This document shows positions 56,009-64,000 of a stretch of 64,000 nucleotides of DNA, one piece after another (position 1 is the first letter of the stretch; each line of letters starts with the position of its first letter). The notes beneath the pieces were generated by a model. That model ran no database searches and was not told the DNA's origin. It worked only from the letters and a program-made list of their open reading frames with translations. A program made the position numbers and the translations under genes. The DNA is taken from the NCBI RefSeq assembly GCF_003258595.1, contig NZ_QHHQ01000001.1:186001-250000 (forward strand), given 5' to 3'. The stretch comes from Acuticoccus sediminis. GTDB taxonomy: Bacteria > Pseudomonadota > Alphaproteobacteria > Rhizobiales > Amorphaceae.

Positions 56009-56200
56009 ATGCCTACCTTCGTCACCTTCCTCACAGTGGTCGCCGCCTGCGCAGTGGCGTTCGTCCTGCTGGCGGGCCTCTGGAACATGATGCGCGGCGG
56101 GTCGCCGAACCGGTCGCAGGCGTTGATGCGGATGCGCATCGTCTTACAGTTCATCGCGATCGTCATCGCGATGACGGCGCTCTACTTCACCTCCGGGTAA
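56009..56200 (+). CDS. HIG1-domain twin transmembrane protein
   Basis: A 63-residue protein with two helices (residues 4-24 and 43-60) joined by NMMRGGSPNRSQALMRMRIVLQF, the signature of the HIG1/hypoxia-induced protein family. In eukaryotes these proteins associate with respiratory complexes; in alphaproteobacteria they often precede a PduO-type cobalamin adenosyltransferase and etf genes. A link to respiratory supercomplexes is inferred from the family only. It lies 19 bases before the adenosyltransferase start. Confidence 0.85.
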   Translation: MPTFVTFLTVVAACAVAFVLLAGLWNMMRGGSPNRSQALMRMRIVLQFIAIVIAMTALYFTSG

Positions 56201-56219
56201 TTTTTGCGGGCAGGCTTTG

Positions 56220-56792
56220 ATGGTCACGCTGAACAAGATCTACACGCGCACCGGGGATGACGGCTCGACCGGGCTCGGCTCGGGCGAGCGGCGGTCGAAG
56301 TACGACCTTCGCGTCGCCGCCTACGGCACCGTGGACGAGACGAACGCCGTCATCGGCTGTGCCCGCGCGGCGTGTTCGGACAAGCTGCTCGGCGAGATCC
56401 TGATCCGGGTGCAGAACGATCTCTTCGACCTCGGTGCGGATCTCGCGACGCCGGCGGGCACGGACCTGCCGTACGATCCCCTGCGCATCGTCCCGGCCCA
56501 GGTGACGCGCCTCGAGCAGGAGATCGACCTCCTGAACGCGCGCCTCAAGCCCTTGAAATCGTTCGTCCTGCCGGGCGGATCGATGCTCGCGGCACAGCTT
56601 CATCTGGCGCGCACGGTCTGCCGCCGGGCGGAACGGCTGATCGTCGAGCTGGCGCAGACTGAAACTGTCGGCGATGCGGCATTGCGCTATATCAATCGCC
56701 TATCGGACCTATTGTTCGTCGCTGCACGCGTTGCCAACGACGACGGAAAAGCCGATGTGCTGTGGGTTCCCGGCCAGAGCCGGAACACTTAA
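56220..56792 (+). CDS. Cob(I)yrinic acid a,c-diamide / cob(I)alamin adenosyltransferase, PduO type
   Basis: A 190-residue trimeric enzyme that adds adenosine to cob(I)alamin to make coenzyme B12. PduO-type signatures are YTRTGDDGSTGL with GSGERRSKYD near the N-terminus, AYGTVDETNAVIG, and RRAERLIVELA near the C-terminus, with LPGGSMLAAQLHLART between. The ATG at 56220 is used; TTG one codon before also works. It lies just upstream of a candidate etf promoter. Adenosylcobalamin would serve B12 enzymes not encoded in this window. Confidence 0.93.
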   Translation: MVTLNKIYTRTGDDGSTGLGSGERRSKYDLRVAAYGTVDETNAVIGCARAACSDKLLGEILIRVQNDLFDLGADLATPAGTDLPYDPLRIVPAQVTRLEQEIDLLNARLKPLKSFVLPGGSMLAAQLHLARTVCRRAERLIVELAQTETVGDAALRYINRLSDLLFVAARVANDDGKADVLWVPGQSRNT

Positions 56793-56800
56793 CCTGCTGT

Positions 56801-56829
56801 TTGACTTCACGCGAGGCCAGGACTAGCGT
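56801..56829 (+). promoter_or_regulatory. Candidate promoter for etfBA
   Basis: TTGACT at 56801-56806 and TAGCGT at 56824-56829 are 17 bases apart and lie about 40 bases before the etfB start, a normal leader length. The -35 is good and the -10 is fair for a housekeeping sigma factor. Confidence 0.45.
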
Positions 56830-56869
56830 CCCGGCCCTGCCCTAAGAACGAGAAAGGCGAGCGGAGGCG

Positions 56870-57619
56870 ATGAAGGTTCTTGTCCCCGTCAAACGGGTCG
56901 TCGACTACAACGTCAAGATCCGAGTGAAGCCCGATGGCTCCGGGGTCGATCTGGCCAATGTGAAAATGAGCATGAACCCGTTCGACGAAATTGCCGTCGA
57001 AGAGGCGCTTCGGCTCAGGGAAGCGGGTACCGCGACCGAGGTCGTGGCAGTGTCGGTCGGCCCGCAGAAGGCCCAGGAGACCCTGCGCACGGCGCTCGCG
57101 ATGGGTGCGGATCGCGCAATCCTCATCGAGACGGACGAGATCGTCGAGCCGCTGGACGTCGCCAAGATCCTGAAGGGCGTGGTCGACGAGGAGGCTCCGG
57201 GCCTCGTCATCCTCGGCAAGCAGGCAATCGACGACGACTGCAACCAGACGGGCCAGATGCTGGCCGCGCTGCTGGGCTGGTCGCAGGGCACCTTCGCCTC
57301 GAAGGTCGAGATCGCCGGCGACAGCGTGAAGGTGACGCGCGAGATCGACGGCGGCCTGCAGACCATCGACCTCAAGGCGCCGACCATCGTGACGACGGAC
57401 CTGCGCCTGAACGAGCCGCGCTACGCGTCGCTGCCGAACATCATGAAGGCGAAGAAGAAGCCGCTCGATTCCAAGAAGCCCGGCGACTACGGCGTCGAGG
57501 TGAAGGCCCGCCTGGTGGTGGAGAAGACCGAGCCGCCGGCGCAGCGCCAGGCCGGTGTGAAGGTCGGCTCCGTTGCCGAACTCGTCGACAAGCTGAAGAA
57601 CGAGGCCGGGGTCATCTGA
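56870..57619 (+). CDS. etfB: Electron transfer flavoprotein beta subunit
   Basis: EtfB binds AMP and helps bind the FAD of ETF, which accepts electrons from acyl-CoA dehydrogenases and passes them to ubiquinone through ETF:ubiquinone oxidoreductase. Features: start [59 protein letters not shown], and the ETF-beta signature [36 protein letters not shown]. 249 residues is typical. The alpha-subunit gene follows in the same direction 19 bases later. Confidence 0.96.
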   Translation: MKVLVPVKRVVDYNVKIRVKPDGSGVDLANVKMSMNPFDEIAVEEALRLREAGTATEVVAVSVGPQKAQETLRTALAMGADRAILIETDEIVEPLDVAKILKGVVDEEAPGLVILGKQAIDDDCNQTGQMLAALLGWSQGTFASKVEIAGDSVKVTREIDGGLQTIDLKAPTIVTTDLRLNEPRYASLPNIMKAKKKPLDSKKPGDYGVEVKARLVVEKTEPPAQRQAGVKVGSVAELVDKLKNEAGVI

Positions 57620-57638
57620 CCCCCGCGGGAGAAGAAGA

Positions 57639-58583
57639 ATGACGACGCTACTGATCGCCGAATCCGCCGGCGGCAAGCTCGATGATTCCGCCAGGAAGGC
57701 GCTGTCCGCGGCTGCCCAGCTCGGGGCCCCGGTCCATGTCCTCCTGGCCGGCTCCGATGTCTCCGCCGCGGCCGAGACGGCTGCCAAGCTCGACGGCGTG
57801 GAAACAGTCCTGACCGTCACGGGCGAGCCCTACGCCCACGGTCTCGCCGAGCCGCTGGCCGCCCTCGTGGTCTCGCTGGCGGGCGACTACGACGCCATCG
57901 TCGCGCCATCCACGACCTACGGCAAGAACGTCCTGCCGCGCATCGCCGCGCTGCTCGACGTGATGCAGATCTCGGACGTGATGGAAGTCGTGTCGGCCGA
58001 CACCTTCAAGCGCCCGATCTACGCCGGCAACGCCATCCAGACCGTGAAGTCGCTCGACCCGACCAAGGTCATGACCATCCGCACCGCGTCCTTCCAGGCG
58101 GCGGGCGAGGGTGGCTCGGCCACGGTGAAGTCGCTCGACGCGGTCGCCGATCCGGGCCTGTCCAGCTTCGTCGGCGAGGAAGTCGCCGCGTCCGACCGTC
58201 CCGAGCTCGCCTCGGCGAAGCGGATCGTCTCGGGCGGCCGCGCGCTCGGCTCGGACGCGAAGTTCAAGGAAGTGATGGAGCCGCTCGCGGACGCGCTCGG
58301 CGCGGCCATCGGCGCCTCGCGCGCCGCGGTCGACGCGGGCTACGCGCCGAATGACTGGCAGGTCGGGCAGACCGGCAAGGTCGTGGCCCCCGAGCTGTAC
58401 ATCGCCTGCGGAATTTCAGGTGCCATTCAGCATTTGGCCGGTATGAAGGACTCCAAAGTCATTGTTGCGATCAACAAGGACGAGGAGGCTCCGATCTTCC
58501 AGGTGGCGGACTACGGCCTTGTGGGTGATCTCTTTACCATCGTGCCCGAGCTGAAAGCCGAGCTCGAGAAGAAGGCCTCTTGA
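57639..58583 (+). CDS. etfA: Electron transfer flavoprotein alpha subunit
   Basis: EtfA contributes most of the FAD-binding site. The 314-residue product has a Rossmann N-terminal half and the C-terminal FAD domain with GASRAAVDAGYAPNDWQVGQTGKVVAPELYIACGISGAIQHLAGM, the family signature. The final AINKDEEAPIFQVADYGLVGDLF is also characteristic. RBS GGGAGAAGAAG is upstream. It is followed by hbd, giving a likely fatty-acid/hydroxybutyrate oxidation unit. Confidence 0.96.
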   Translation: MTTLLIAESAGGKLDDSARKALSAAAQLGAPVHVLLAGSDVSAAAETAAKLDGVETVLTVTGEPYAHGLAEPLAALVVSLAGDYDAIVAPSTTYGKNVLPRIAALLDVMQISDVMEVVSADTFKRPIYAGNAIQTVKSLDPTKVMTIRTASFQAAGEGGSATVKSLDAVADPGLSSFVGEEVAASDRPELASAKRIVSGGRALGSDAKFKEVMEPLADALGAAIGASRAAVDAGYAPNDWQVGQTGKVVAPELYIACGISGAIQHLAGMKDSKVIVAINKDEEAPIFQVADYGLVGDLFTIVPELKAELEKKAS

Positions 58584-58687
58584 CTACGAGCCGCCGCGAT
58601 CGGTCCCTGTCCGGCGCAAGGCGACTTGACGTGCCGGGCAAGTCCGGTTTCATCGACGATAGATACCGGCGGTCAGCGGCGGCTTTC

Positions 58688-59566
58688 ATGAGCGACATCA
58701 CCAGCATCGGCGTCATCGGCGCCGGGCAAATGGGAAACGGCATCGCCCACGTCGCGGCGCTGGCGGGTTACGACGTCTTCCTGCATGACGTCGCCAAGGA
58801 CCGAATCCAGTCGGGCCTTGCCACGATCACCGGCAACATGTCGCGACAGGTCTCCTCGGGCCGGATCGACGATGCGGCCCGCAAGGCCGCGATCGAGCAC
58901 ATCCACGCCGCCGAGAACCTCGACGAGCTCGCGGACGTCGACCTCGTGATCGAGGCGGTGACGGAGAACGAGCAGGTCAAGCGCAAGATCTACGCGCAGG
59001 TCTGCCCGCTCCTGAAGCCGGAAGCGGTCCTCGCCACCAACACCTCCTCGATCTCGATCACCCGCCTCGCCGCCGCGACGGACCGTCCGGAGCGGTTCAT
59101 CGGCATCCACTTCATGAACCCCGTCCCGGTGATGGAATTCGTGGAGCTGGTGCGCGGCATCGCGACCGCCGACGAGACGTTCAAGCTCGCCGCCCGCTTC
59201 GTGGAACGGCTCGGCAAGGTCTCGGCGACGGCGGAGGACTTCCCCGCCTTCATCGTCAACCGCATCCTGCTGCCGATGATCAACGAGGCGATCTACACCC
59301 TCTACGAGGGCGTCGGCACCGTCGAGGCGATCGACACCGCGATGCGGCTCGGCGCCAATCACAAGATGGGTCCGCTGCAGCTCGCCGACTTCATCGGCCT
59401 CGACACGTGCCTGTCGATCATGCAGGTCCTGCACGACGGCCTCGCCGACTCGAAGTACCGCCCCTGCCCGCTCCTCGTGAAGTACGTCGAGGCGGGGTGG
59501 CTCGGCCGCAAGGCCGGCCGGGGCTTCTACGACTACCGGGGCGAGATCCCCGTCCCCACCCGGTAG
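58688..59566 (+). CDS. hbd: 3-hydroxybutyryl-CoA dehydrogenase
   Basis: An NAD-dependent dehydrogenase of 292 residues interconverting acetoacetyl-CoA and 3-hydroxybutyryl-CoA. NAD-binding GAGQMGNGIA is at the N-terminus, followed by EAVTENEQVK and TNTSSISIT. The catalytic His-Glu pair is in FIGIHFMNPVPVMEFVELV. The C-terminal half has NRILLPMINEAI and MGPLQLADFIGLD. ATG at 58688 is used; the preceding 36 residues in frame are not family sequence. Adjacent etfBA suggests a joint role in short-chain acyl-CoA oxidation. Confidence 0.94.
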   Translation: MSDITSIGVIGAGQMGNGIAHVAALAGYDVFLHDVAKDRIQSGLATITGNMSRQVSSGRIDDAARKAAIEHIHAAENLDELADVDLVIEAVTENEQVKRKIYAQVCPLLKPEAVLATNTSSISITRLAAATDRPERFIGIHFMNPVPVMEFVELVRGIATADETFKLAARFVERLGKVSATAEDFPAFIVNRILLPMINEAIYTLYEGVGTVEAIDTAMRLGANHKMGPLQLADFIGLDTCLSIMQVLHDGLADSKYRPCPLLVKYVEAGWLGRKAGRGFYDYRGEIPVPTR

Positions 59567-59681
59567 GGCGCGGGTGGCGTCGCGGTGCCCCACTGCGATG
59601 CTCCCCCGAAAGCCGGACCACACCGCGCTACTTAACTCCCGCATTGAGAAACTGAACCGTTTGTCACAGGACGGCCGCCGC

Positions 59682-60491
59682 ATGCTGTCGCGGCAGCGGA
59701 CCCGGGGCGTCGTCCTCTGGCTGGCGAGCGTCGCCCTCTTCATTCTCGCCGGCACCGCGAGCGCCGCGCGGGCGCAGACGGCGGACCCGTGCTTCGGCCC
59801 GGCCGAGCCCGTCACGATCGCCGGACCGGCCGGCCCGATGACGCTGGCCCTCGACGATGGCCGCCTCGTGCGCCTCGCCGACATCGCCGCCGCCGATCCG
59901 GCGGCCGATCGACGGCTCGAGGCGATGGCCGGACAGGCGGCTGGCCTGCGACGGGTCGCCGCGTTCGAGGGAGCCGACCGGCATGGCCGGATCGTCGGCG
60001 ACGTTGTTCCGAAAGACACAACCGAAGGGCTTCGTATCGAACTGCTTTCAGGCGGCCTTGCGCTCGTCGATCCCGCTGTTATTTCGGAAGAGTGCCTTGA
60101 GACGTCGTTCGCCGCCGAGCGGCGTGCGGAGGGAGCTGCGAAGGGAGTTTGGTCGCAACACCATCCCGTCTTGTCAGCCAATGCGTCGAATCGGCTCGAG
60201 CGTGTTGGACAGAACGTCCTCGTCGAGGGGACGGTCATGGACGTCGGGCGGTCGAGGCGAACGATCTTTCTGAATTTCGGCGCGGACTGGCGGTCCGATT
60301 TCACCGCCATGGTCGCGCAGAGGACTGCGGGTAAGTGGGTCGATGCCCCTGTGACGCTGACCGGCGCGCGGGTGCGGATAAGGGGTGTGCTGGAAGCGTG
60401 GAACGGCGGCTTGATCAAGGTCGAGCATCCCGCGCAGATCGAGCGCTTGGACGCGTCGTCGCGGCCACGCTTGCGCTCGGACTCGCGCTGA
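59682..60491 (+). CDS. Exported thermonuclease-like (SNase-fold) protein
   Basis: A 269-residue exported protein with signal MLSRQRTRGVVLW...ASAARAQ. The mature portion resembles the two-part SNase-like proteins found upstream of M48 peptidases in Hyphomicrobiales: the beta-barrel core appears near RLVRLADIAAADPAADRRLEAM and AERRAEGAAKGVWSQHH, which is typical of the SNase C-terminal part. I cannot place all nuclease catalytic residues with confidence, so activity is uncertain. The 3' end overlaps the next gene by 94 bases, encoding its signal region in another frame. Confidence 0.65.
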   Translation: MLSRQRTRGVVLWLASVALFILAGTASAARAQTADPCFGPAEPVTIAGPAGPMTLALDDGRLVRLADIAAADPAADRRLEAMAGQAAGLRRVAAFEGADRHGRIVGDVVPKDTTEGLRIELLSGGLALVDPAVISEECLETSFAAERRAEGAAKGVWSQHHPVLSANASNRLERVGQNVLVEGTVMDVGRSRRTIFLNFGADWRSDFTAMVAQRTAGKWVDAPVTLTGARVRIRGVLEAWNGGLIKVEHPAQIERLDASSRPRLRSDSR

Positions 60492-61909
60492 CTCTCGTCT
60501 CGTGCGGCGGGTCGATCAGCGAACAACCCCTCATCACCAGCCGGCAGTCCGCGCAACTGCCGGCCTCCCCGGCGCCGACCCAGTCGTCGCGGGCGAACGC
60601 GCCACGCACCCAGGAACACCTCAAGCTCATCGGTGCGTACGGCGGCATCTACCGCAACGAGGTCATCGAGCGGACGGTGGGCGACATCGTCGACCGGCTG
60701 CTGGCCGCCGGCAGCGGCGGCGGCCGCTCGGTCAACGTCACAATTCTCAACTCCCCTGCGGTCAACGCCTTCGCGCTGCCGACCGGCGACGTCTACGTCA
60801 CACGCGGCCTCATCGCGCTGGCGACGGACGAGAGCGAGCTCGCCGCCGTCATCGCCCACGAGATCGCCCACGTCACCGCCGATCACGCCCGCGCCCGCGC
60901 CCGTCAGGCCGAGGCGGCCGCGCTCGCCCGGCGCGTCAGCGAGGTCGTGGTGGACCCGGGCATCGCCAAGGATTCGCGCGAGACGGCCGACGTCAGCCTC
61001 GCCACATTCAGCCAGCAGCAGGAGCTGGAAGCCGACAAGATCGGCGTCGAGACGCTCGCCAAGGCCGGCTTCGACCCGTTCGCGGCGGCGCGCTTCCTGC
61101 ACTCCATGGCCCAGTTCGCCGCCCTCCCCTCGCTCAACGCCGCGACCGAGACGAAGCCCGGCTTCCTCTCCTCGCATCCGTCGACGCCGGCCCGCGTCGA
61201 CCATGCCAAGCGCGTGGCGCGCCAGTTCGGGGCGCCGGGGATCGGCCAGCAGCAGCGCTCGCGCTACCTGCGCTCCCTCAACGGCATCCTCTACGGCGAC
61301 GACCCGAGCGAGGGCTTCGTGCGCGGGCGCGAGTTCGCCCACGTCGACCTCGGCATCGCCTTCACCGTGCCCGAGGGCTACGTCCTCAAGAACACCTCGC
61401 AGGCGGTGCTGGCCACCGACGGCGAGCACACCGCGATCCGCTTCGACGCGGTCGGCCTCCCGGAGAGCACGTCGCTCGAGGAGTACCTGAAGTCGGGCTG
61501 GATCAAGGGTCTGGTGGACGATTCGGTGCGCTTCGACACGGTCGGCGGGCTCGAGGCGGCGACCGCCTCCGCGCTGGTGGAGGGATGGTCCTTCCGCATC
61601 GGCGTCGTGCGGGACCGCAACCGCGTGTTCCGGTTCATCTTCGCCTCCTCCAAGCCCGCCTCGGCCTACGAGGGCGCCTTCCGCAAGACGCTCGCCTCCT
61701 TCCGCCTGCTCTCGCCGTCGCAGCGGGCGGCGATGCGGCCGCTGCGGGTGCGCATCGTCGCGGTGCGGCCGAACGAGAGCGCGGCGACGCTGGCGCAGCG
61801 CATGACGGGCGTGGAAGCGGCGATGAAGCTGCCGCTCTTCAACGTGCTGAACGGGCTCGGCGAGCACGAGCTGGCGGCGGGCGACCTCGTCAAGCTGATC
61901 ACCGAATAG
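60398..61909 (+). CDS. M48 family lipoprotein metallopeptidase with LysM-like C-terminus
   Basis: Periplasmic zinc peptidase related to BepA/LoiP. A lipobox LTLVSC places the lipidated cysteine near residue 36. The HEIAH zinc site is at residues 154-158, with EADKIGVE providing the third ligand glutamate. A C-terminal domain of about 50 residues (RIVAVRPNESAATLAQRM...ELAAGDLVKLI) reads as LysM-like. The frame lacks an ATG before the lipobox; I choose GTG at 60398, with GTG at 60335 as alternative. That places the signal peptide inside the 3' end of the upstream gene. Members of the family degrade misfolded outer-membrane proteins. Confidence 0.82.
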   Translation: MERRLDQGRASRADRALGRVVAATLALGLALTLVSCGGSISEQPLITSRQSAQLPASPAPTQSSRANAPRTQEHLKLIGAYGGIYRNEVIERTVGDIVDRLLAAGSGGGRSVNVTILNSPAVNAFALPTGDVYVTRGLIALATDESELAAVIAHEIAHVTADHARARARQAEAAALARRVSEVVVDPGIAKDSRETADVSLATFSQQQELEADKIGVETLAKAGFDPFAAARFLHSMAQFAALPSLNAATETKPGFLSSHPSTPARVDHAKRVARQFGAPGIGQQQRSRYLRSLNGILYGDDPSEGFVRGREFAHVDLGIAFTVPEGYVLKNTSQAVLATDGEHTAIRFDAVGLPESTSLEEYLKSGWIKGLVDDSVRFDTVGGLEAATASALVEGWSFRIGVVRDRNRVFRFIFASSKPASAYEGAFRKTLASFRLLSPSQRAAMRPLRVRIVAVRPNESAATLAQRMTGVEAAMKLPLFNVLNGLGEHELAAGDLVKLITE

Positions 61910-61957
61910 CTGCCGTCCGGTGGCGCCGGGGAGCCGGAACGACCACATCTGGGGCCT

Positions 61958-62620
61958 ATGGTTGAGTTGAACCCCGACGCCGCCGGCCCCTCCCGCCCCG
62001 GCGGTACCGCCGAAGCCCCCGCGGACCTTCCGACATCCGAGACGCTCCGCCGTCTGGTGGCGGAGATCGAGGGGGACGACGTCAGCGTCGACTGGCTGCT
62101 CGGCCGTCTGCGGCAGCGCGCGTTCGGCTACGCCCTCGTCCTCTTCGCATTGCCGAGCTGCCTGCCCATGCCGCCGGGGATCCCGACCGCGTGCGGCTTC
62201 GTCATCGCGCTCGTCAGCCTGCAGATGATCATCGGCACCGACGGGCTCTGGCTGCCGCAGTTTCTGGACCGGCGGCGCATCGGCAAGGCGACGCTGGAGC
62301 GGATGGTGGAGCGCGCGTCGCCGTGGCTGAAGCGGCTGGAGAGCGTCACGCGACCGCGCCTCAGGGTGATGACGGGGCCGGTCGGAAGCCGCCTCGTGGG
62401 GCTCCTGGCGCTGCTGCTGGCGATCATCGTGATGCTGCCGATCCCGTTCGTCGGCAACATTCCGCCGGCGATCGCGACGGTTGTGATCGGCATGGGGCTG
62501 ACCGAGCGCGACGGGCTCGTCGTCCTCGTCGGCCTCGCGGTCTCGGCCATCGCGCTGGCTCTCTGCGCGACGTTCACGGTGGAGCTGGTGCAGCTCGCGT
62601 GGGCCTGGGCCTTCCGGTAG
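61958..62620 (+). CDS. exoD: ExoD family membrane protein
   Basis: A 220-residue inner-membrane protein of the ExoD family, first noticed in Sinorhizobium exopolysaccharide and alkali tolerance. It has a soluble start of about 50 residues, then FGYALVLFALPSCLPMPPGIPTACGFVIALVSLQM, typical of the family, and further helices from about residue 145. The ATG follows GGGGCCT. Molecular function is unknown. It is convergent with argG across a strong stem-loop. Confidence 0.88.
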   Translation: MVELNPDAAGPSRPGGTAEAPADLPTSETLRRLVAEIEGDDVSVDWLLGRLRQRAFGYALVLFALPSCLPMPPGIPTACGFVIALVSLQMIIGTDGLWLPQFLDRRRIGKATLERMVERASPWLKRLESVTRPRLRVMTGPVGSRLVGLLALLLAIIVMLPIPFVGNIPPAIATVVIGMGLTERDGLVVLVGLAVSAIALALCATFTVELVQLAWAWAFR

Positions 62621-62627
62621 GTCCGGA

Positions 62628-62652
62628 CGCGGGCGCCGCTGGAGCGCCCGCG
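62628..62652. terminator. Bidirectional stem-loop between exoD and argG
   Basis: CGCGGGCGC-N7-GCGCCCGCG is a perfect 9-bp stem eight bases after the exoD stop and eleven bases from the convergent argG stop. Confidence 0.55.
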
Positions 62653-62662
62653 CACCGGCGGC

Positions 62663-63871
<1,209 letters not shown>

Positions 63872-64000
63872 GGGTTTTGTCTGTCCGCGGGTGGCGGCGG
63901 TGTGCCACGGCAACGCCTGTGGGCGCAAGCCGTGCGGTCTGCAACCCGGCTTTGAGCGCAAGAGTCCGGACGCATTCCGGCCCCCTTCGGTGCTGTGCTG

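Noticed and set aside
58673-61948. A 1091-residue open frame on the minus strand opposite hbd, the nuclease-like gene and the M48 peptidase gene
   Set aside because: It mirrors codon bias of the GC-rich plus-strand genes, is Arg/Asp/Glu/His-rich and lacks any domain pattern. The plus-strand genes are certain.

Overview
The window is chromosomal DNA from a strongly GC-rich alphaproteobacterium, most likely a member of the Hyphomicrobiales (Rhizobiales). Supporting features are tandem IalB-family secreted proteins, the ctaC-ctaD-ctaB-small membrane protein-ctaG-ctaE-SURF1 order, a mitochondrial-type ScsB/DsbD and CycM-like cytochrome c, and the UbiH-HIG1-adenosyltransferase-etfBA-hbd order. No genus can be named safely from sequence reading alone. 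No prophage, insertion sequence, CRISPR array, rRNA or secretion-system locus was found; this is mostly core genome with a few unusual proteins and repeats.

Layout. 1-5.5 kb: a BCCT osmolyte transporter, a secreted class C beta-lactamase-family serine hydrolase, tRNA-Tyr(GTA), a 23S rRNA 2'-O-methyltransferase (RlmB type) and a MarR regulator. 5.8-7.6 kb: two tandem IalB-like exported proteins, one membrane-anchored with a charged tail. 7.9-14.6 kb: the aa3 cytochrome c oxidase cluster, including a 56-residue membrane protein and a hairpin-rich spacer before ctaE. 14.7-19 kb: ribF with a HAD phosphatase, then mutL and a YbgC thioesterase. 19.3-22.9 kb: tolQRAB without an adjacent pal. 23-33 kb: a YgjP-type metallohydrolase and a yejAABEF oligopeptide importer, whose ATPase gene is separated from the rest by two small unknown genes.

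33-38 kb: a MAPEG protein, a ScsB/DsbD-type disulfide reductase, an orphan YnjB-like binding protein, and an endonuclease III with a histone-H1-like tail. 38-45 kb: ZntB, then a trehalose cluster (otsB, GH15 hydrolase, otsA) followed by a phospholipase D family protein. 45-49 kb: a membrane-anchored cytochrome c with a long repetitive tail, pheA and nudC. 49-53.3 kb: hemY-like, hemD and hemC on one strand, with tsaD starting from an overlapping divergent start codon. A 146-bp near-perfect inverted repeat separates tsaD from tesB.

54-64 kb: a UbiH-family hydroxylase, a HIG1 twin-membrane protein, a PduO-type cobalamin adenosyltransferase, etfB-etfA, hbd, a nuclease-like exported protein overlapping an M48 lipoprotein peptidase, exoD and argG.

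Many convergent gene pairs are separated by short perfect GC-rich stem-loops that look like bidirectional terminators. Functionally the window combines respiration (oxidase, cytochrome c, heme and ubiquinone steps, ETF), envelope upkeep (Tol, oligopeptide uptake, disulfide chemistry), osmoprotection (BCCT, trehalose) and DNA repair (MutL, Nth).
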